Shown here: in pieces, positions 33,976 to 47,133 of the stretch
How the letters are laid out: each line of letters starts with the position of its first letter
How positions within the stretch are numbered: the first letter of the stretch is position 1
Source: Toxoplasma gondii ME49
Taxonomy: Eukaryota; Apicomplexa; Conoidasida; Eucoccidiorida; Sarcocystidae
Reading direction: 5' to 3'
DNA: 64,000 nt
NCBI RefSeq assembly: GCF_000006565.2
Contig: NC_031476.1
Coordinates: 317,458 to 381,457 of the forward strand
Notes under the pieces: generated by a model
What the model saw: the letters and a program-made list of their open reading frames with translations, nothing else
What the model was told of the DNA's origin: nothing
Databases searched by the model: none
Program-made: the position numbers and the translations under genes

Positions 33976-36900
33976 ATGGGGAGAGTCGAGGGAAGTCCTT
34001 CCAAGGGGGAACAGCTCACTCCCAGTGCTTCTTCGGCTGTCCGTGCAGCAGAGCCTCGGTCGCGGAGCATTGGCGCTTCTTCAACTGTTGCGGCGAAAGC
34101 CGAAACGGACAGGAAACGGAGCCAGACGGCCTCGGAGGTTTCGCAGACTGTCAAGAATGTGGACGCTCCGAGCTCCACAATCTCCAACGGCCGCCTCCTC
34201 GAACAAGTCGAAGCGTTCCTTTCTCAGGCTTGTCCGGGAGAGAAAACCAAAGGTGGAGGCTTCACAGAAGGCGACAGTGCCAAGAAACAAGCTGATCAGC
34301 AGCAACAGGCTCTCGCCTACCTACAGGCGCTTCTACAGATTCAACTTGCCCTCAAAGAGGAACAAGAAATGATGTCAAACCACGCTTCCCCACCTCCCAA
34401 GTCAGTCATACTTATCCACCTACAAACTCCTCGACAGCCACGCTAATGGAAATTCACCTCATATCCAAAGACATCCGTACACAGAGATGTATAAATATGT
34501 ATACTTACATATGTACGGGTACGACTCCCACCAGCCATATCTCTCTAAACTGGAAGTATTCTATATATCTGTAGATATACATGTATATATTTTAGTATGC
34601 GGAAATGTACTGGGAACTTCTGTGTAAGAAGCAACGGTTGAAACGGATCTTTTTTTATTCTTTCATACCCTGCAACGGGCGGATTGACGGGTTCTGTAGC
34701 TTGTTCAGTTTTTCGAGTATTTGAGATGGAAAACATGGAATTCTCTGCAGGAAAAGTGTCAAAGTGTGTGTAGCCGCTCTGCAGTTTTTCCTCTGGCGAC
34801 CTCTGTTCTTCAACGTACCCACTGTTGCCTCTTCTCTGCTGTCGAGTCTCCATGTTCTCACGCGTTCACACATCGTGCAAAGATTCCCTGGAAGCCTGAC
34901 CAGGAGCCTGGCAGTCACCGGCCCTGTTCTTTTCGGGTGTATCGAAGTCGCGAACTGCCTGTCTTTTTGCGTGTCTGGAAGAAATCAAAGTTCTCATTTC
35001 CTCTTCGTTTTCTTTATCAAAAATACCCCAGGCGTGACAAAACGCGCGGATTCTTATCACCTCTCTGGTCTTGTCTGTGTGCCTTGCTTTTTCGACAGAC
35101 AGCAAAAGGAAGGAAAATCCGCAGCAGATCCGTCAGAGACCCCCCGTACTCTCCTCAAGGTGAGTGGCGAACGGTTTGAGTGTCGCAGATTTTTTCCTGT
35201 TTTCTTCCACGGACTGCCAGACGGAGAGAACTAAAAGCTTCTGTTCTAGTGAGAAAACACTGGCCGAGGAGTACGCCTTTTATCACAGCTTTGCTTTCCT
35301 CGCGCTGTCTTCTGTCTCGTTCATCTCGTCTGAATCTGCTTGCGAAGGACGTGCGTTTTTCTCGTCTGCTTGCATGCGGGAGCGTACTGCATCCGGAGAC
35401 AGTTGCTATTTGTTGTGACTCTTGTTTTATCTACTTTTGAGCCCCATACGTTGCTGAAAATGCATGCAACGAAACAACTCAGCGGCTGCGTCACGGACTT
35501 TGGTTGCACAAACTGTCTCTTCTCCTCAGGAATACCATCGAGAATTCCAGGCCATGAACGAAAGCTGCAAGTCTCTGAAGGAAGAAAGAGTCGCGCTCAA
35601 AAAATGGCACAACAAGTGAGGCCGTTGAGAGGCAAACCAGTCCACTGTTCCAAGACTAGTTAGTCTCGATACGATTCGAGGTTCTGTTCCGACCGGTCGA
35701 ACATTGTGGTAGCTCTCACCATGTAACTGCTGGACATATGTGTATATAAATATACAGAGTGAGATGTATCCCATAATATATATACATATATATATATATA
35801 TGTATATATATGTATATGTGTACTTAGAACGGGCAGTGCTTGTCAAGGTTTTGTATCTCTGCAGCTCAGTGCGTGTCGCAGAAACAAGGATATCTACCGT
35901 TGAACGTCGAACGTCACTTGTATTCCCTAACTACACTCTTTAAGGTGCATGTCGGAAGGACTTCGTCTCTCACAGGCGAACAGGCGTCACCCCGGGAGGT
36001 CACAGTGCCTGTTTCCGTTTGTTTCAATCTCAAGACCACCGCTTGTGATCTTTTCGCGTCCTCGAGATGCCGCAGGACATCATGTTCCATACATGCATTA
36101 AAGCATACATGCATACCTGTACATTCTCGATATTGAAGTATACATACATCTGTTTGTATAAATACGTGCATGTATGCATATGTATATGTATCTATCTATC
36201 TATGTATCTATATATATGTATCTATCTAAATATGTATATATATATATATATGTATATGTATATATATATATGCATATGTCTCTATATACGTTGGTGTCTT
36301 GTTTTTTTTGTCGGTTCTCGTTTGTCGTGTGAGAGAAGAAAGGGGAGCGTGTGTCAAGCGTTGCGGCGGAGGAAGAGGCTCGGTTTTGACGGCTTTTTAG
36401 GTAACTCCTGTTTGCAAGTCGTCTAGGCCGCAGCGCGTACGTATTGAAGCAGAGAAAAGAGGATGCGTGGAAAGGATGCATTTTCTCTCTTTTGGCTCTT
36501 TTTCTACAGAGTCATGGAGGAGTACCAAGAGTTGGATGGGAGCCTGCAAACAATCTTGAACCAAGTTGAGGAAATGCAGGTACGGCTCTACGCACTGTTC
36601 CTTTGCAGCTTGTTCCTCTGTCTCTCTGTGATAATTGAAGCATTTCTCGATGTGACTTCGCTGCCGGTTCACCTTGTGCTGTTTCCTTTTGTTCTCGCTC
36701 TCTGCTCGTCGCGATTTTTGAGAAGACGCTGGTGCCAAGACTCTCGAAGCCTCGGTTTGTGACGCGTGCAGCTTCAGCTGTTCTCTGCCTGCTTCTTCGA
36801 TTCAGCTTATCCTTGGCCATTCCGTGGTGGGCAAAAGCGGTTTTTCAGTTCCTCGAGCTTCACGGCTTTGCTGTCCGTCTCTCGTGTTTCTGTCGGTGAA

Positions 36901-39900
36901 AAAAACTGAAGTCCTGCAAGCTGGAACAACAGCGGAACGCTTCTCGTCCTCGACTCAACGGCATGTCGCGAGCAGGGACTCCAGTCCACGTTTGCATGCA
37001 AAAGTTAAGAGGAGGACGCCCTCGTGGGGGCTGGCTTGCGCGGCTTCTCCTGACCGTTCTTTCCCGCATATGTACACCTCGATTTCGCAGGCCAAACAAC
37101 AAATCGACGCCAATGCAAACTGGGTGCTCGTTCACTTCGTTGTGAGCGCCGTCCGTCTTCTTGTTGAAGCTTCGACGCACAGACAGAACGGTGAGAGACG
37201 ACAGAAGGCTTCAGCTGTCTGCTTCTTCGTTTCACCCTCAGTCCAGAGGTGGAGGCCGCCTTTCTGAGTCACCGAACAGCTGGTGTTTCCAGAGGCTGTG
37301 TTCTCCTCTCTTGGACCTGGAGCTAAAACTGAACTGACGTCGGGATGGTACGCAGGAAGTCTGCAGGAGGCTTCTGTATGCAGGTCTTCTGTGTCTTCGT
37401 TTCGTCGTCTTGTTTGTCACTGTTCTCTCGACTCCTCCTCTCTTTCTTCTCTTTGTCCCCTCATCACGTCCTTTTTCGCTTTCCTCGCACATCTTTCTCT
37501 TCCTAGTTCCCCTTCGCTTGCTTCGTGTCATCCTCTCTACGGAGAGAGTCGACGCCGGAGTCTGAAGTCGCGCGAAAACCTCAATTTCTTTTTCGCAAAG
37601 AACCCCGGTGTGCCAGAGGACTTTCTCTCTCTCCTCTGGTGTCCCCTCGGCGTCAGAGCGGACGAGATTTGTTTTCTTCTTCTCTCGACTTCCACCTGCG
37701 TCTTTCCACGAACATGAGATGATAAAGAGGGAATCGACACCGTCCGTTTGCTCCCGGTAAAACGCCCTCTCGTCTCTCCTCTCTCCTCTCTCCTCTCTCT
37801 CCGCCTCCCGCATCTCCGCTGCGCAGTCCTCTGCGTCGGTTCGCGCCTCACCTCGGCAGTGGTTGTTTCTTATGTTTCCTCCCTGTTCGCAGTCGACAAA
37901 CTCCTCGCCGAACTCAGTCGCTTGTTCGACGCACACAGCGTGTCTCTGCAGAACTCGAGCCTTGCAAGCTGGTGTGCGCGTCTGAGGGACATGTTGGCGC
38001 TGGAAGGCGAGGGCGCAGAGACGCGCAGACTGCAGCTAGCAGGAGCAGAAGCTGCAGCATCCGCCTCTGCGGCTCCGCGTCTCGGCCAGGCTCACCCTGC
38101 TGAGAGCAACGCGAAGCCTCAGCACGCAGCCTCCCGACAGCAGGAGACGCCGGGGTCTCTGCGGAAAGGAGACAGTCCCTCCGTGAAGAAGGCCGAGGAT
38201 GGAAAGAAGGAGAAGAATGCGCAGCTGTCGTGGGGAGGACCTCTCGCCGCAGAGAGACCAGCGGCCCAGACGAGCAGTCGACGGAGATCAGATATGCCGG
38301 GGCGAAGCTCGCAAACTACTCGCCTAGAACTCGCACCCATCCCAGGAAGAGCTGACAGCGATGGCCGCCTCTCGCGCAGCTTCGACCACGAACCTGCTCT
38401 GCTCGGCAGCGCTCGCAGACGCAGCGCAACTGCTCTCGGAGACGGTGAGTCGGCTGACGTCCACACAGAGAGGAAGGAGTTGCGCAAGGAGTTGAAGGAG
38501 CAGCCGGAGAAGAGCAGGCCTCGAGGGCAACGAGGAGAAGGGCGTTGGGGAAGAAGACGAAGGGAATTTGAAAGAGAGTTGTTCGAGACGAAGCGAGTCG
38601 GCGACAGCCAAGTCGCGCTGTGCAGGCTGGAGGATTGCGAACAACGAGACCGACCAACGGACGGAACAAAAAGCATGGGGAAAAGAGAGCGTGAAGTGGG
38701 CTGACAGAAAACAACGATTTCCAGCGTCTCGCGACTTGGGTCCATTCCCGACAGATTTGTGTTTGTGCGTTCGAAGAGCGTCTGTGTTCTGCCGACCGCC
38801 CTCGCCACGAGAGATTGCTCGACCCGCGGAGCCGAGGCGCGTGGAAAGCCAGTCGCTGGCCGACGAGGTGGACGTTGTTTCTTTACAGAGCTCGTGTTCA
38901 GACCACAGAGACCCTGGAGCGAGGCGACGGCTTGCAGTTACCGCGTTGCACGCAGCTGGTGTCTCTGTGTTGATTGAAGATGAGATCTGCGTCATGTGTG
39001 GGAAGCGCCGCATGTTCGTAGATACGATCTCTGATCGGCGAAGCGTGAATGAACATCGGGTCCACCGTTTGATTCGTCGTCTGCGTTCCAACGCACAGGT
39101 TATTCTCCTCCTGCTTGCCCACAACCTGCATGCCTGAATGCGTTTCTCCTGCGATGCCTTCTTGTCTTTTTTCCTCCAGGAGCCTTTTCGTTGGCAGCTC
39201 AATTCGCCGTCGCTGCGAGAGCTCCCGCACCCAGCGAAGAACACAAACCTGTAGTCCTTCCGGATGTGGCGGGAGAGACGCCGCGCGATCCTCTTGCACC
39301 TGAAGACTGCTCTCCTGCCTTCTTGGCTGTCGAGACAGCCGCGGCCCCGGGCACTCTGGAGAGCTCGGAATCGATTGAGTTCGGCGGACCGTCCTGCGCG
39401 TCCTGTGGGCTGTTCAGACACTGGGCGTCGCCGGAGAAGGTGGACAGGAAGGATTCCGCGTTTGGCCCCGAGGGCAGCGCGGGAGGCTTTAAGAGAGTGG
39501 AGAGCCGCGAGGCGAGGAGCCTCCGAGAGAAGGCGAAGTCGACGGCGAAGACAGCGTCGTGGAGTCCATCTCTGGAGAGTCAAGTGCAGAAGCGGGATGC
39601 GACTTCTCAGTTTGAGCGGGACCTGCAGACGCGCCTGGAGATGCTTCTGGAGACTCCGCAGGTCCGGCCGTGTGCAACGAAGAGCGGAATCGACGACACC
39701 GGCGCGGGGGCCGACGCAGGAGTGTTGAGAGAGAACTCGTTCGCCTCCTGCGACCTCCCAGCTTCGGCGGAATTGTCTGCAACAGCCTCTTTCGCGACGG
39801 AGTTGCTGCATCGCGCGAACTCGTTCTCGCTGTCCGTCTCCGACGTCCGGCGAGTCCTGGGAGAGGCTCTAGGCCTTGGAGCAGACGGCCGACCCGCCAA

Positions 39901-41659
39901 AGGCGTTGCTTCAGGTGTGCAGACACTCCAGAGTTGGACCTCGCTGCGCTGTTTGCCGCCGACGCCGTCGCCGACGCGAATCGGTACGACCGAGACGACG
40001 TTGTCGCTGCTCCTCGCGCATGCAGACTCGAGCGAAAATTTAAAGTGCACGACGGCTCCCAGGCAAGGATCTGACAGAAGCGGCGATTCCAGCAGTGTCC
40101 GAGGCGAGGCCAGCTGCGCCTCTGCCACCAGCGGGGTGTCTAGACACAGCGAAGGAAGCGCAGGGCGCCAGGCGGCGTCGACTTGCGTTGACGTCGTGCC
40201 TTCCGGAATACCGGGATTTCCAGGGTGGACCAAGTGCTGCGTTGCGGAGCGCTCGTTTTCGAGCGAGAGCGGCAGGACCTCGTTCGAAAGCGGCCTTTTC
40301 ACACCGAAGCCTTCGCGAGTGGACGACGCGAAGAGTTCAGCTCGCGAGAATGACTTGCATGCAGAGGGTGTCGACCTGGTCGCCGTCTATAAGGCGATCC
40401 TCGCGCTGGAGAGGCAAGAAGAAGAAGCCAAGGCGAACGAGAGAGGCAACAAAGCGACAAGTGCTCAGGAAGGAGGCATCTCCGCGGAGCAAGTCAAGCA
40501 GATGGTGGACTCTCTCTGGAGGCAGATGTCGTCGCCTCTCGCAGCTGTCAAAGAGACTCCGAAAGAGACAGCGAAAGAACGCACTCAAGAAGCTGTCAAA
40601 GAGACTCCGAAAGAGACACCGAAAGAACGCACTCAAGAAGCTGTCAAAGCGCCGGCGAAGGGAAGCCGTAAAGGAAGTCTCAAAGAGAGCGTGAAGAAGG
40701 AAGAACGCGGGGAAGCGCATGCGGCATCGAATCCAGCGCCCTGCCTCGCTTTCGAGTCTTTCGAGTCTCCCGTCGCGACCTTGGGAGGGCAGGAAGAGAG
40801 CGAAGAGACGACGAACGCGTCGGGGACTCCCTCCGTGTCTTCAAGTCGCAAGAAGATTTCGAAGGCTCCGCAGTTTTTTGTGCACCCGTCGTTCGTCTCT
40901 GCGGCCTCGCTCGGCTCTCGCGTCGACTCGAAGAAGCCCAGGAGCTTCTACGTTGTTCCAGGTTCGGAGAAACGACTGGGTCCAGCCTTCCAGGCGCCCT
41001 CGGCCGTCTTCCCGCACATGGTGCCTGTCCGCGAGAGTGGCTCGGTGCTGCAGCGTCACTCGGCTGTCGAAGGTCCAGTCCTCACGACAGTGCCTTGCGG
41101 CTCCGTCGCGCCAGTCGCGCTTCCTTCCTCGAACGGATCCTTTGCCGTTCGACCGGCTCCCAGCTACGTTCTGCCGCCCGGCGTCGCGCCTCCGGTGTTT
41201 GCGTACCCCCTAGGAAACGTCCCTGCCTCCCTTCTGAACGCGTACTACAGCGCTCCCTCCTCCGTCCCGGTTGTCTTCAACCTCATGCCTCTGGGCGCCT
41301 GCGCGGCAAAATCCGAAAAGCTGTGTATGCAGCGCTCGACTTCCTCCGAAGTCTCCTCGGACACAGCCTACTTCGTCTCGCGTGCGAAGGAGGAGGCGAC
41401 GCGCGACGAGAAACAGCCAGCCGGCGAGACAGCGGAGACGGACAGGGCCTCTTCGGCGGAGCTCCTCGCAACGAAGCAGAGTGTGGATCACTTCTTCGCC
41501 CTGCCGCCTCACCTGCAGAAAAAAGAAGCCGAGCCAGCGCTCGCGCCCCTCCCAGGAGACGCCGACGACCTTCCCTCGACTTTCACAGACAGCTCACGAA
41601 CGCGTGAGGCAACCTGGTGCTGCCGAGGTCGAGTCTGTGGCGAGCGCCGCGGCAGCTGA
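33976..41659 (+). CDS. Coiled-coil and low-complexity protein of unknown function (seven exons)
   Basis: Exons: 33976-34400, 35099-35159, 35530-35615, 36510-36579, 37091-37190, 37893-38444, 39180-41659. All junctions are GT-AG and in phase, giving 1,257 residues. The start ATG at 33976 has a CCGCCATGG-like context. The N-terminal ~300 residues form an interrupted coiled coil spread over the small exons, including QQQQALAYLQALLQIQLALK, CKSLKEERVALKKWHNK, MEEYQELDGSLQTILNQVEE and VDKLLAELSRLFDAHS. The rest is disordered and Ser/Ala/Pro-rich; it holds a 16-residue repeat (coded at 40547-40642) and a hydrophobic Pro/Tyr-rich part near the C-terminus (VFAYPLGNVPASLLNAYY). No catalytic motif, signal peptide or membrane segment is evident. 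It could be a cytoskeletal, nuclear-pore or scaffold component, but the sequence gives no basis for choosing. The last exon could be spliced near 41605 instead of ending at 41659. Confidence 0.75.
40547..40649 (+). repeat. 48-bp tandem duplication inside the coiled-coil gene
   Basis: Two nearly identical 48-base units (40547-40594 and 40595-40642) and the start of a third code VKETPKETAKERTQEA and VKETPKETPKERTQEA. The unit keeps the reading frame and has a Lys/Glu/Thr pattern resembling a charged extended or helical linker. Confidence 0.9.
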
Positions 41660-44355
41660 GAAGCGAACGACTGGACGAGGTGCAACGCAGCGCAAGCAAG
41701 AGGAGAGAACAGGAATCGGTGGACCGGAAGAGAAGGAAAAAAGAGCTAGAACGAACGAGAAAGGAAGAAACGCACATGGGGACGCAGCGTGAAACAGACA
41801 AGTGGACGGAGGTTGGGCTTTCTCTTGGCTGCAAAACGCCTGCACGCATGGATGCGGCAGGCGAAGGAGGGAGAGACCGTTCGAGAGCTGCGGCTTCACA
41901 GACACAGGAGAGGCGCATGGACAGGCGACGAAGCTGCGCGAGAAGCGGTGAAAGGAAGAGAAGAGCAGAAAGTGAAGGACAGAAAGGGAAAAGGCAAAAG
42001 GAGAGAGGATAAAGAGAAGAGAAAAGGTGGAACTGGAAAACGGAGCGCGTGTCTCTTTGTTGCAGGGAAGGATAAGGCGTCGATGTTTCGTGAATCTGAA
42101 GTGAGAACAAGACATAACAGATTTTGCAGCGGTCTCTCTCCGAGAGGATCCCTGCATGCATGCGCCGTTTTTAGAGGGCAAAGTGGAGTTCGTGCGGTCG
42201 TACCCTTTTCTTTGAAATGGTGGAACTCGACTCAGAACTCCGAAGTTCTCTTTTGGACAGTGAGGGTGGGGAGATGGCGCTCCGTCGTTTTTTTTTGTGG
42301 AGCTCCGACTCGAGCAGAGGGTGTGGACCAAACTCTTCTCTTCAGTCCGTTCTCTCTCTCGCCTTGCGGCAGCGAGGGGAAGAAAGCGGGGAGTCTGCAC
42401 AGTGTCTAAAGTCCGCAAACTGTGTGGGCGCGTATGTCAGACTGCGCCGTTCCAAGCATATATTTTTATAGATGAGCGTATGCCGCACATGCCTGAACGT
42501 GGACAGGAATATGTGCATAAACCACAGTGGTCCAAAACGAAAACCGTAGCAGATGCATGTCAGGCGTTCCTTACTTGTGAGGTGACGAGAAGCGTTTTCT
42601 GACTGCTGTCAAGCATCATGTTGTTAAACAGCGGCCGCGGAAATTCTCAGATCTCGCGTGTCTCCGCATCCACGAACTGGCGTGAGTTGTTGCATTTCCA
42701 CGGTTCCCCTGTTTTTCATGTCAGAACCAACTCGCGCGAACTGCGGCAACAGGTCCCCGTCGCTCAAAGTTCTCGATTCTTCACAAACCCGTTGTATCGA
42801 TGTTCTGCCGCTTCATGTCGCAAACTCCTTGGACAGGACCCCAAAAGAGAAAAATCAGAATGATGGCAGAACAGCGCATGCAATTTGAGAAGTGAGAACA
42901 GAGAACTGAATGCACGCACGCGTCCGGTGAGGACGGCTTCTCCAGCTCAGCACAAACAAGAGAGTCGATTCCAAAAGGCAGGTGTAAAGCCTTCGACCCT
43001 CTTCCACAGCTCTCTTGCTTTTCCAGGTTTAACGGAACACAGTGGAATAAAGATAATCCAGATGGAAATGTGCCTCCATGTCGAACGGTAGCAAATGGAC
43101 AAGGTGCTTCTGAAGTACATGTGGAAACGCGCAAGACGTTCAAGGTCCAAACTCTTGGTCCGACTCGTTGCATACTCCAAAGATGAAGTCGCTGAAAAAT
43201 ATTGAAACGACTACTCCCAGTACGATGCTGATGACAATCGCATTCTGGGGAGTCCTTTTTCTCTCGCTTCTGCATCCACATGCACTTGTCGACCTTTCTG
43301 TCGCGGAAAATGGAAGCGACGATCAGTGGTGACTCACGGCTCTCCCAGAGGGCTCCACAGAGAAATTCTATAGGGAATCTGTCTTTCCAATTTTTATACT
43401 TGTGCATGCGTAGACTACTCTGTTGAGCTGAGGCAGTTCCACTTATATCCACTTCTCGACAACAACTTCTACATATATATATATATATATATACAATCAT
43501 ATGCACGTATATATGTATATATACGGGTATATATATATATATATATGTCTACATACATGTCATTTATGCCTAGAGGTCTATATATAAAAATCGACGCATG
43601 AGTACCTACAGTGGGGCAAGCAGGTCTTAAGTAAAGTACCTCTGCGTTTACTCAAAAGTGAAACCGTTTAGTAGTCAGTCTGTAACTAGAGAGCTGCGAG
43701 AGAGCGGCGGCATTCGCGACGTGTGTCAGGCGCTGTAGAAGAAGCTTTGTTTGTTTCCGGTGAGGCAGGAGCCTCAAGGAAAAGATTGAAAGTAAGAAAA
43801 AGCACAGGAGCCTTCCTGGAAAGGCCACAAATCCTTTTTATTGACTTGCGTTTCGGAGCGTCTGCGGAGACAGACGCGCAGCATGGAGACTTGGAGAACA
43901 ACGAAGAGATCGTCACAAAGCACAATCTTCTTTCTCGTCGATAATCCCCTCTTCCCTCGTTTTAAACGCCCCCTTCGCACCGGAGCACGCTACTTCATCC
44001 TCACCACCACTGGAGATCTCCTGTATGCGTCTCGCAGTCCAGTTCCACATCGATAAAGAGCTACGGTTAGCACATCGGCACAGGAATTCATCTAGAAACA
44101 TATCGAGATGAAGCCGCAGTTTCACAGGCGCATGCATAAATACATATATATATATATATATACGCAGAGATCAATACGCATGCGTATGTCGATTTTCGTA
44201 TAGAGACCCCGAGGCATATATACGCACATCTGTAGACATGTACACATCTGCATATATATATATATATATACATATATATAGAGAGAGAGAGAAGAGGATG
44301 TAAAGTTACAGCTCCACCATGCATGCAGAGTGAAGCAGAGAAAAGCGTTTGATTT
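41660..44355. other. Convergent intergenic region with microsatellites
   Basis: The coiled-coil gene (plus) and the ataxin-3-like gene (minus) end towards each other here, so both 3' UTRs lie in this 2.7 kb. I find no credible gene. TA-rich repeats occur near 43471-43550, 44137-44160 and 44251-44290. A minus-strand ORF at 42781-43506 has no coding character. Confidence 0.6.
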
Positions 44356-44577
44356 TCACAGATGCATCATCATCAGCTGTTCGCGTCTTTGGAAGCCCAG
44401 CTCCTCGAGCTCTCGATCCTTGATCGGAATACCCTGAAAACCACACGCAAAAACAACTGCGCAAACACCTGCACGCATACACCTATCACATGCATATATA
44501 TATATATATATACATATAAATGGATCTACAGACTATGTATCTACATGCATGACAGTGCATTTCAGATGAGCATATAC

Positions 44578-44623
<46 letters not shown>

Positions 44624-44751
44624 GCATAGGTTTTTGCGAAAACATATATGCCTAACAAAGAGGCCATATTAGAAGCTCTTGTAACGGAGTTGAAGGTCCA
44701 CGTGTCCACATCCGCATGTATGGTTATCGCCCCAGAAAGGTGGACAGTGAA

Positions 44752-44789
<38 letters not shown>

Positions 44790-45285
44790 ATATTTATATC
44801 TGGCATGCACAAGTGCGATGCGTGTGAACGACTAGCCTACACCAACGAGAGCGAGCCTCGCTTGTGTTGATGCCTTAGCAGAAGGGTGTATCTCTTCCGT
44901 GACAGCAGATCTCCTATCGAATCGGGAGAGCAGACGCAATAAAATATGTCAAGTTCGTTAATAAAGACATACAGAGTCCTGTTCACGAATGTTATTACTT
45001 TGGCTGTTCCGCGTTTTCCTCACCTCAGTGTCGCCTTCGCAGAGACAAATCTGCCCCCCCAACTTGCAGAACTTCCGCCTTGAAAAAAACACAAAAATCA
45101 GAGATTCCATATCTCTCATATTCTTCTATCTCCCCACTTCTATCGAGTATATTTTTATACGTTTATTATATCTATCTCTACCTCTCTCTTTACATATAGA
45201 TATAGATGTAGATATCTAGTATACCTACGTCTAGACATGCATGTATGCATAGGTCCACCAAATCTGTGTCTACCCATATGTCAGA

Positions 45286-45316
<31 letters not shown>

Positions 45317-47089
45317 CTACTATGTATACATAAGTTTATACCTCTGCCGCTGTCATAATTCTGCACACGTATTGCACCATTAGACTTCTCGGTATCTACA
45401 TCTGTGTCTGTCGCTATTTTCTGTATCTCCTCGAGCACACGATCGCGGGCGGCAACTAGGTCTCTTGCGAGGCACCTCTGGGGATGGAGCAACGAGATCC
45501 CCTTGTCGTCCGGCGGACTTGAATGTCGAGCGGAGTCGTTTTAATCGCGACAACACAGTTTTGACTGCTGGATGTGAACGAGCTCCGCTCTTGTGCCACA
45601 ACCGCGCTCTGCAGGGTCTCTCACTTCGGAACTGTCTGCACGAGAACGCAGGACCTGCCGAGAGTTGTGCCGTCTCGCTGAGAGGTCTCGTACTCCGCCC
45701 ACTGGAAAACGTGCTACGAAGGGATTCGAAGCAGGAAAAAGACAAAGGAGTGAACAGAGAAAAGTTCCAGAGAGCAAAAGGAAACCTCCGCGGAAGCTCA
45801 AGTTTAGTTGTTCGTTCAGTGTGACAAGCATCATTCAACGCAACTGGAGACCAGAGCAAACCAAAAACGCCGAGAAAAGCATACCTCCATCGTGTCGGTT
45901 TGCCGGAATCGACGCGTCACTTTTTCTCCGTTTTTAAGCCGAACGACGATCGTGCAAATATTCTGGGCATCTGCAGGAGGCTCTTCCGGGGGAGCCTGCA
46001 TTTCCTGAACGCGTAAGAAGGCGCGACACTCTCAGATTTGACAACTTCGCTCCCATTTCAGTTCGTTCCTTCCTTCTTCTCCAAACTCGGATTCTCTTCG
46101 AACGGTGCAGAGAGAAGATGCGCCGTCACCTGCGCTCTGAAAGAACTTGGACGCAGCGAAAAAACAAGATGTCCCCCTGAAGCCAGCTGCTCGTGAACTG
46201 TCCTTGCAAGAGAAGCTGGACAGGTTGTGAATTAAGAAAACTTCTTCCCTCTCCACCTCAGCAGATTCTGCAGCACGGTTGAGATGTCAGACCACCCGGC
46301 TGACGTTGCCTTTCTTCGCCCTTCTTATCTGAAGATCCGTGTGTGACTCCTCGCCTTCCCAGTGTCCTATTTACCTGTTTGTACGTCTCCAGCGAAAGCC
46401 GCAGAGCCTCCCGAAGTTCGGGGTCGTCATCGAGGCCGTCCAACGTCGCCTCGGCGCTCGGACGAGGGCTTGCGCCTCTGCTGTCTTCTCTTCGCGGTCC
46501 TGAAGCGTCCAGTCGACTGAGAGAAGGCATTGAGAAAAGACATCGAAAACGAGGAAGCAGTAACGGGCAAGCGCGCAGAGAAGGAGAGAAGAGAAAGGAA
46601 AGGAAGAGAGAAGAGAAAGGGAGAGAACGACCGAAGGGAAGAGGAAGAACGGAAAGCAGGAGTCAGGAAGGCAAGATGGACTGCCATAGAAAAGAAGGTA
46701 GAGAAGTGAAGGAGAGGAGGAAGACGCAGAGGAGGAAGAGAGAAAGCAAGTGGAGAAAGAAAAGGAAGAAGATGCAAACGCACAGAGGGTGACAGAAACG
46801 CGCGTCCTCATGCAAGGCACGAGTCAGGTCGATTCACGCATGCATGGACGCTGACAGAGACAGAACTTCTGCATGCAATTCTGGAAGAAGCCTGAAATAC
46901 GCTGTGAAGGTGAAAGAACCACAAAAGAAATGTGTGCCTGTTTGCATCTCTCCACAGGACCCACACGCATGAAAAAGCGAAAACAACGGCATGGGGGCAT
47001 GCGAACTTGAAACCACATCACAGACATGAACCTGAACATGCATGTTCAAGTAACGACAAACACAAATCCATATTTACCTGTATGTATGC

Positions 47090-47133
<44 letters not shown>

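Noticed and set aside
35740..35943. Short ORFs coding Tyr/Ile repeats
   Set aside because: They are translations of TATA microsatellites inside an intron; the same holds for similar ORFs at 25930, 44088, 47046 and 52399.
41789..42409. Plus-strand ORF as a further exon of the coiled-coil gene
   Set aside because: Joining it needs a weak donor near 41605 and gives only Arg/Lys/Glu-rich sequence; the stop at 41659 is the simpler end.
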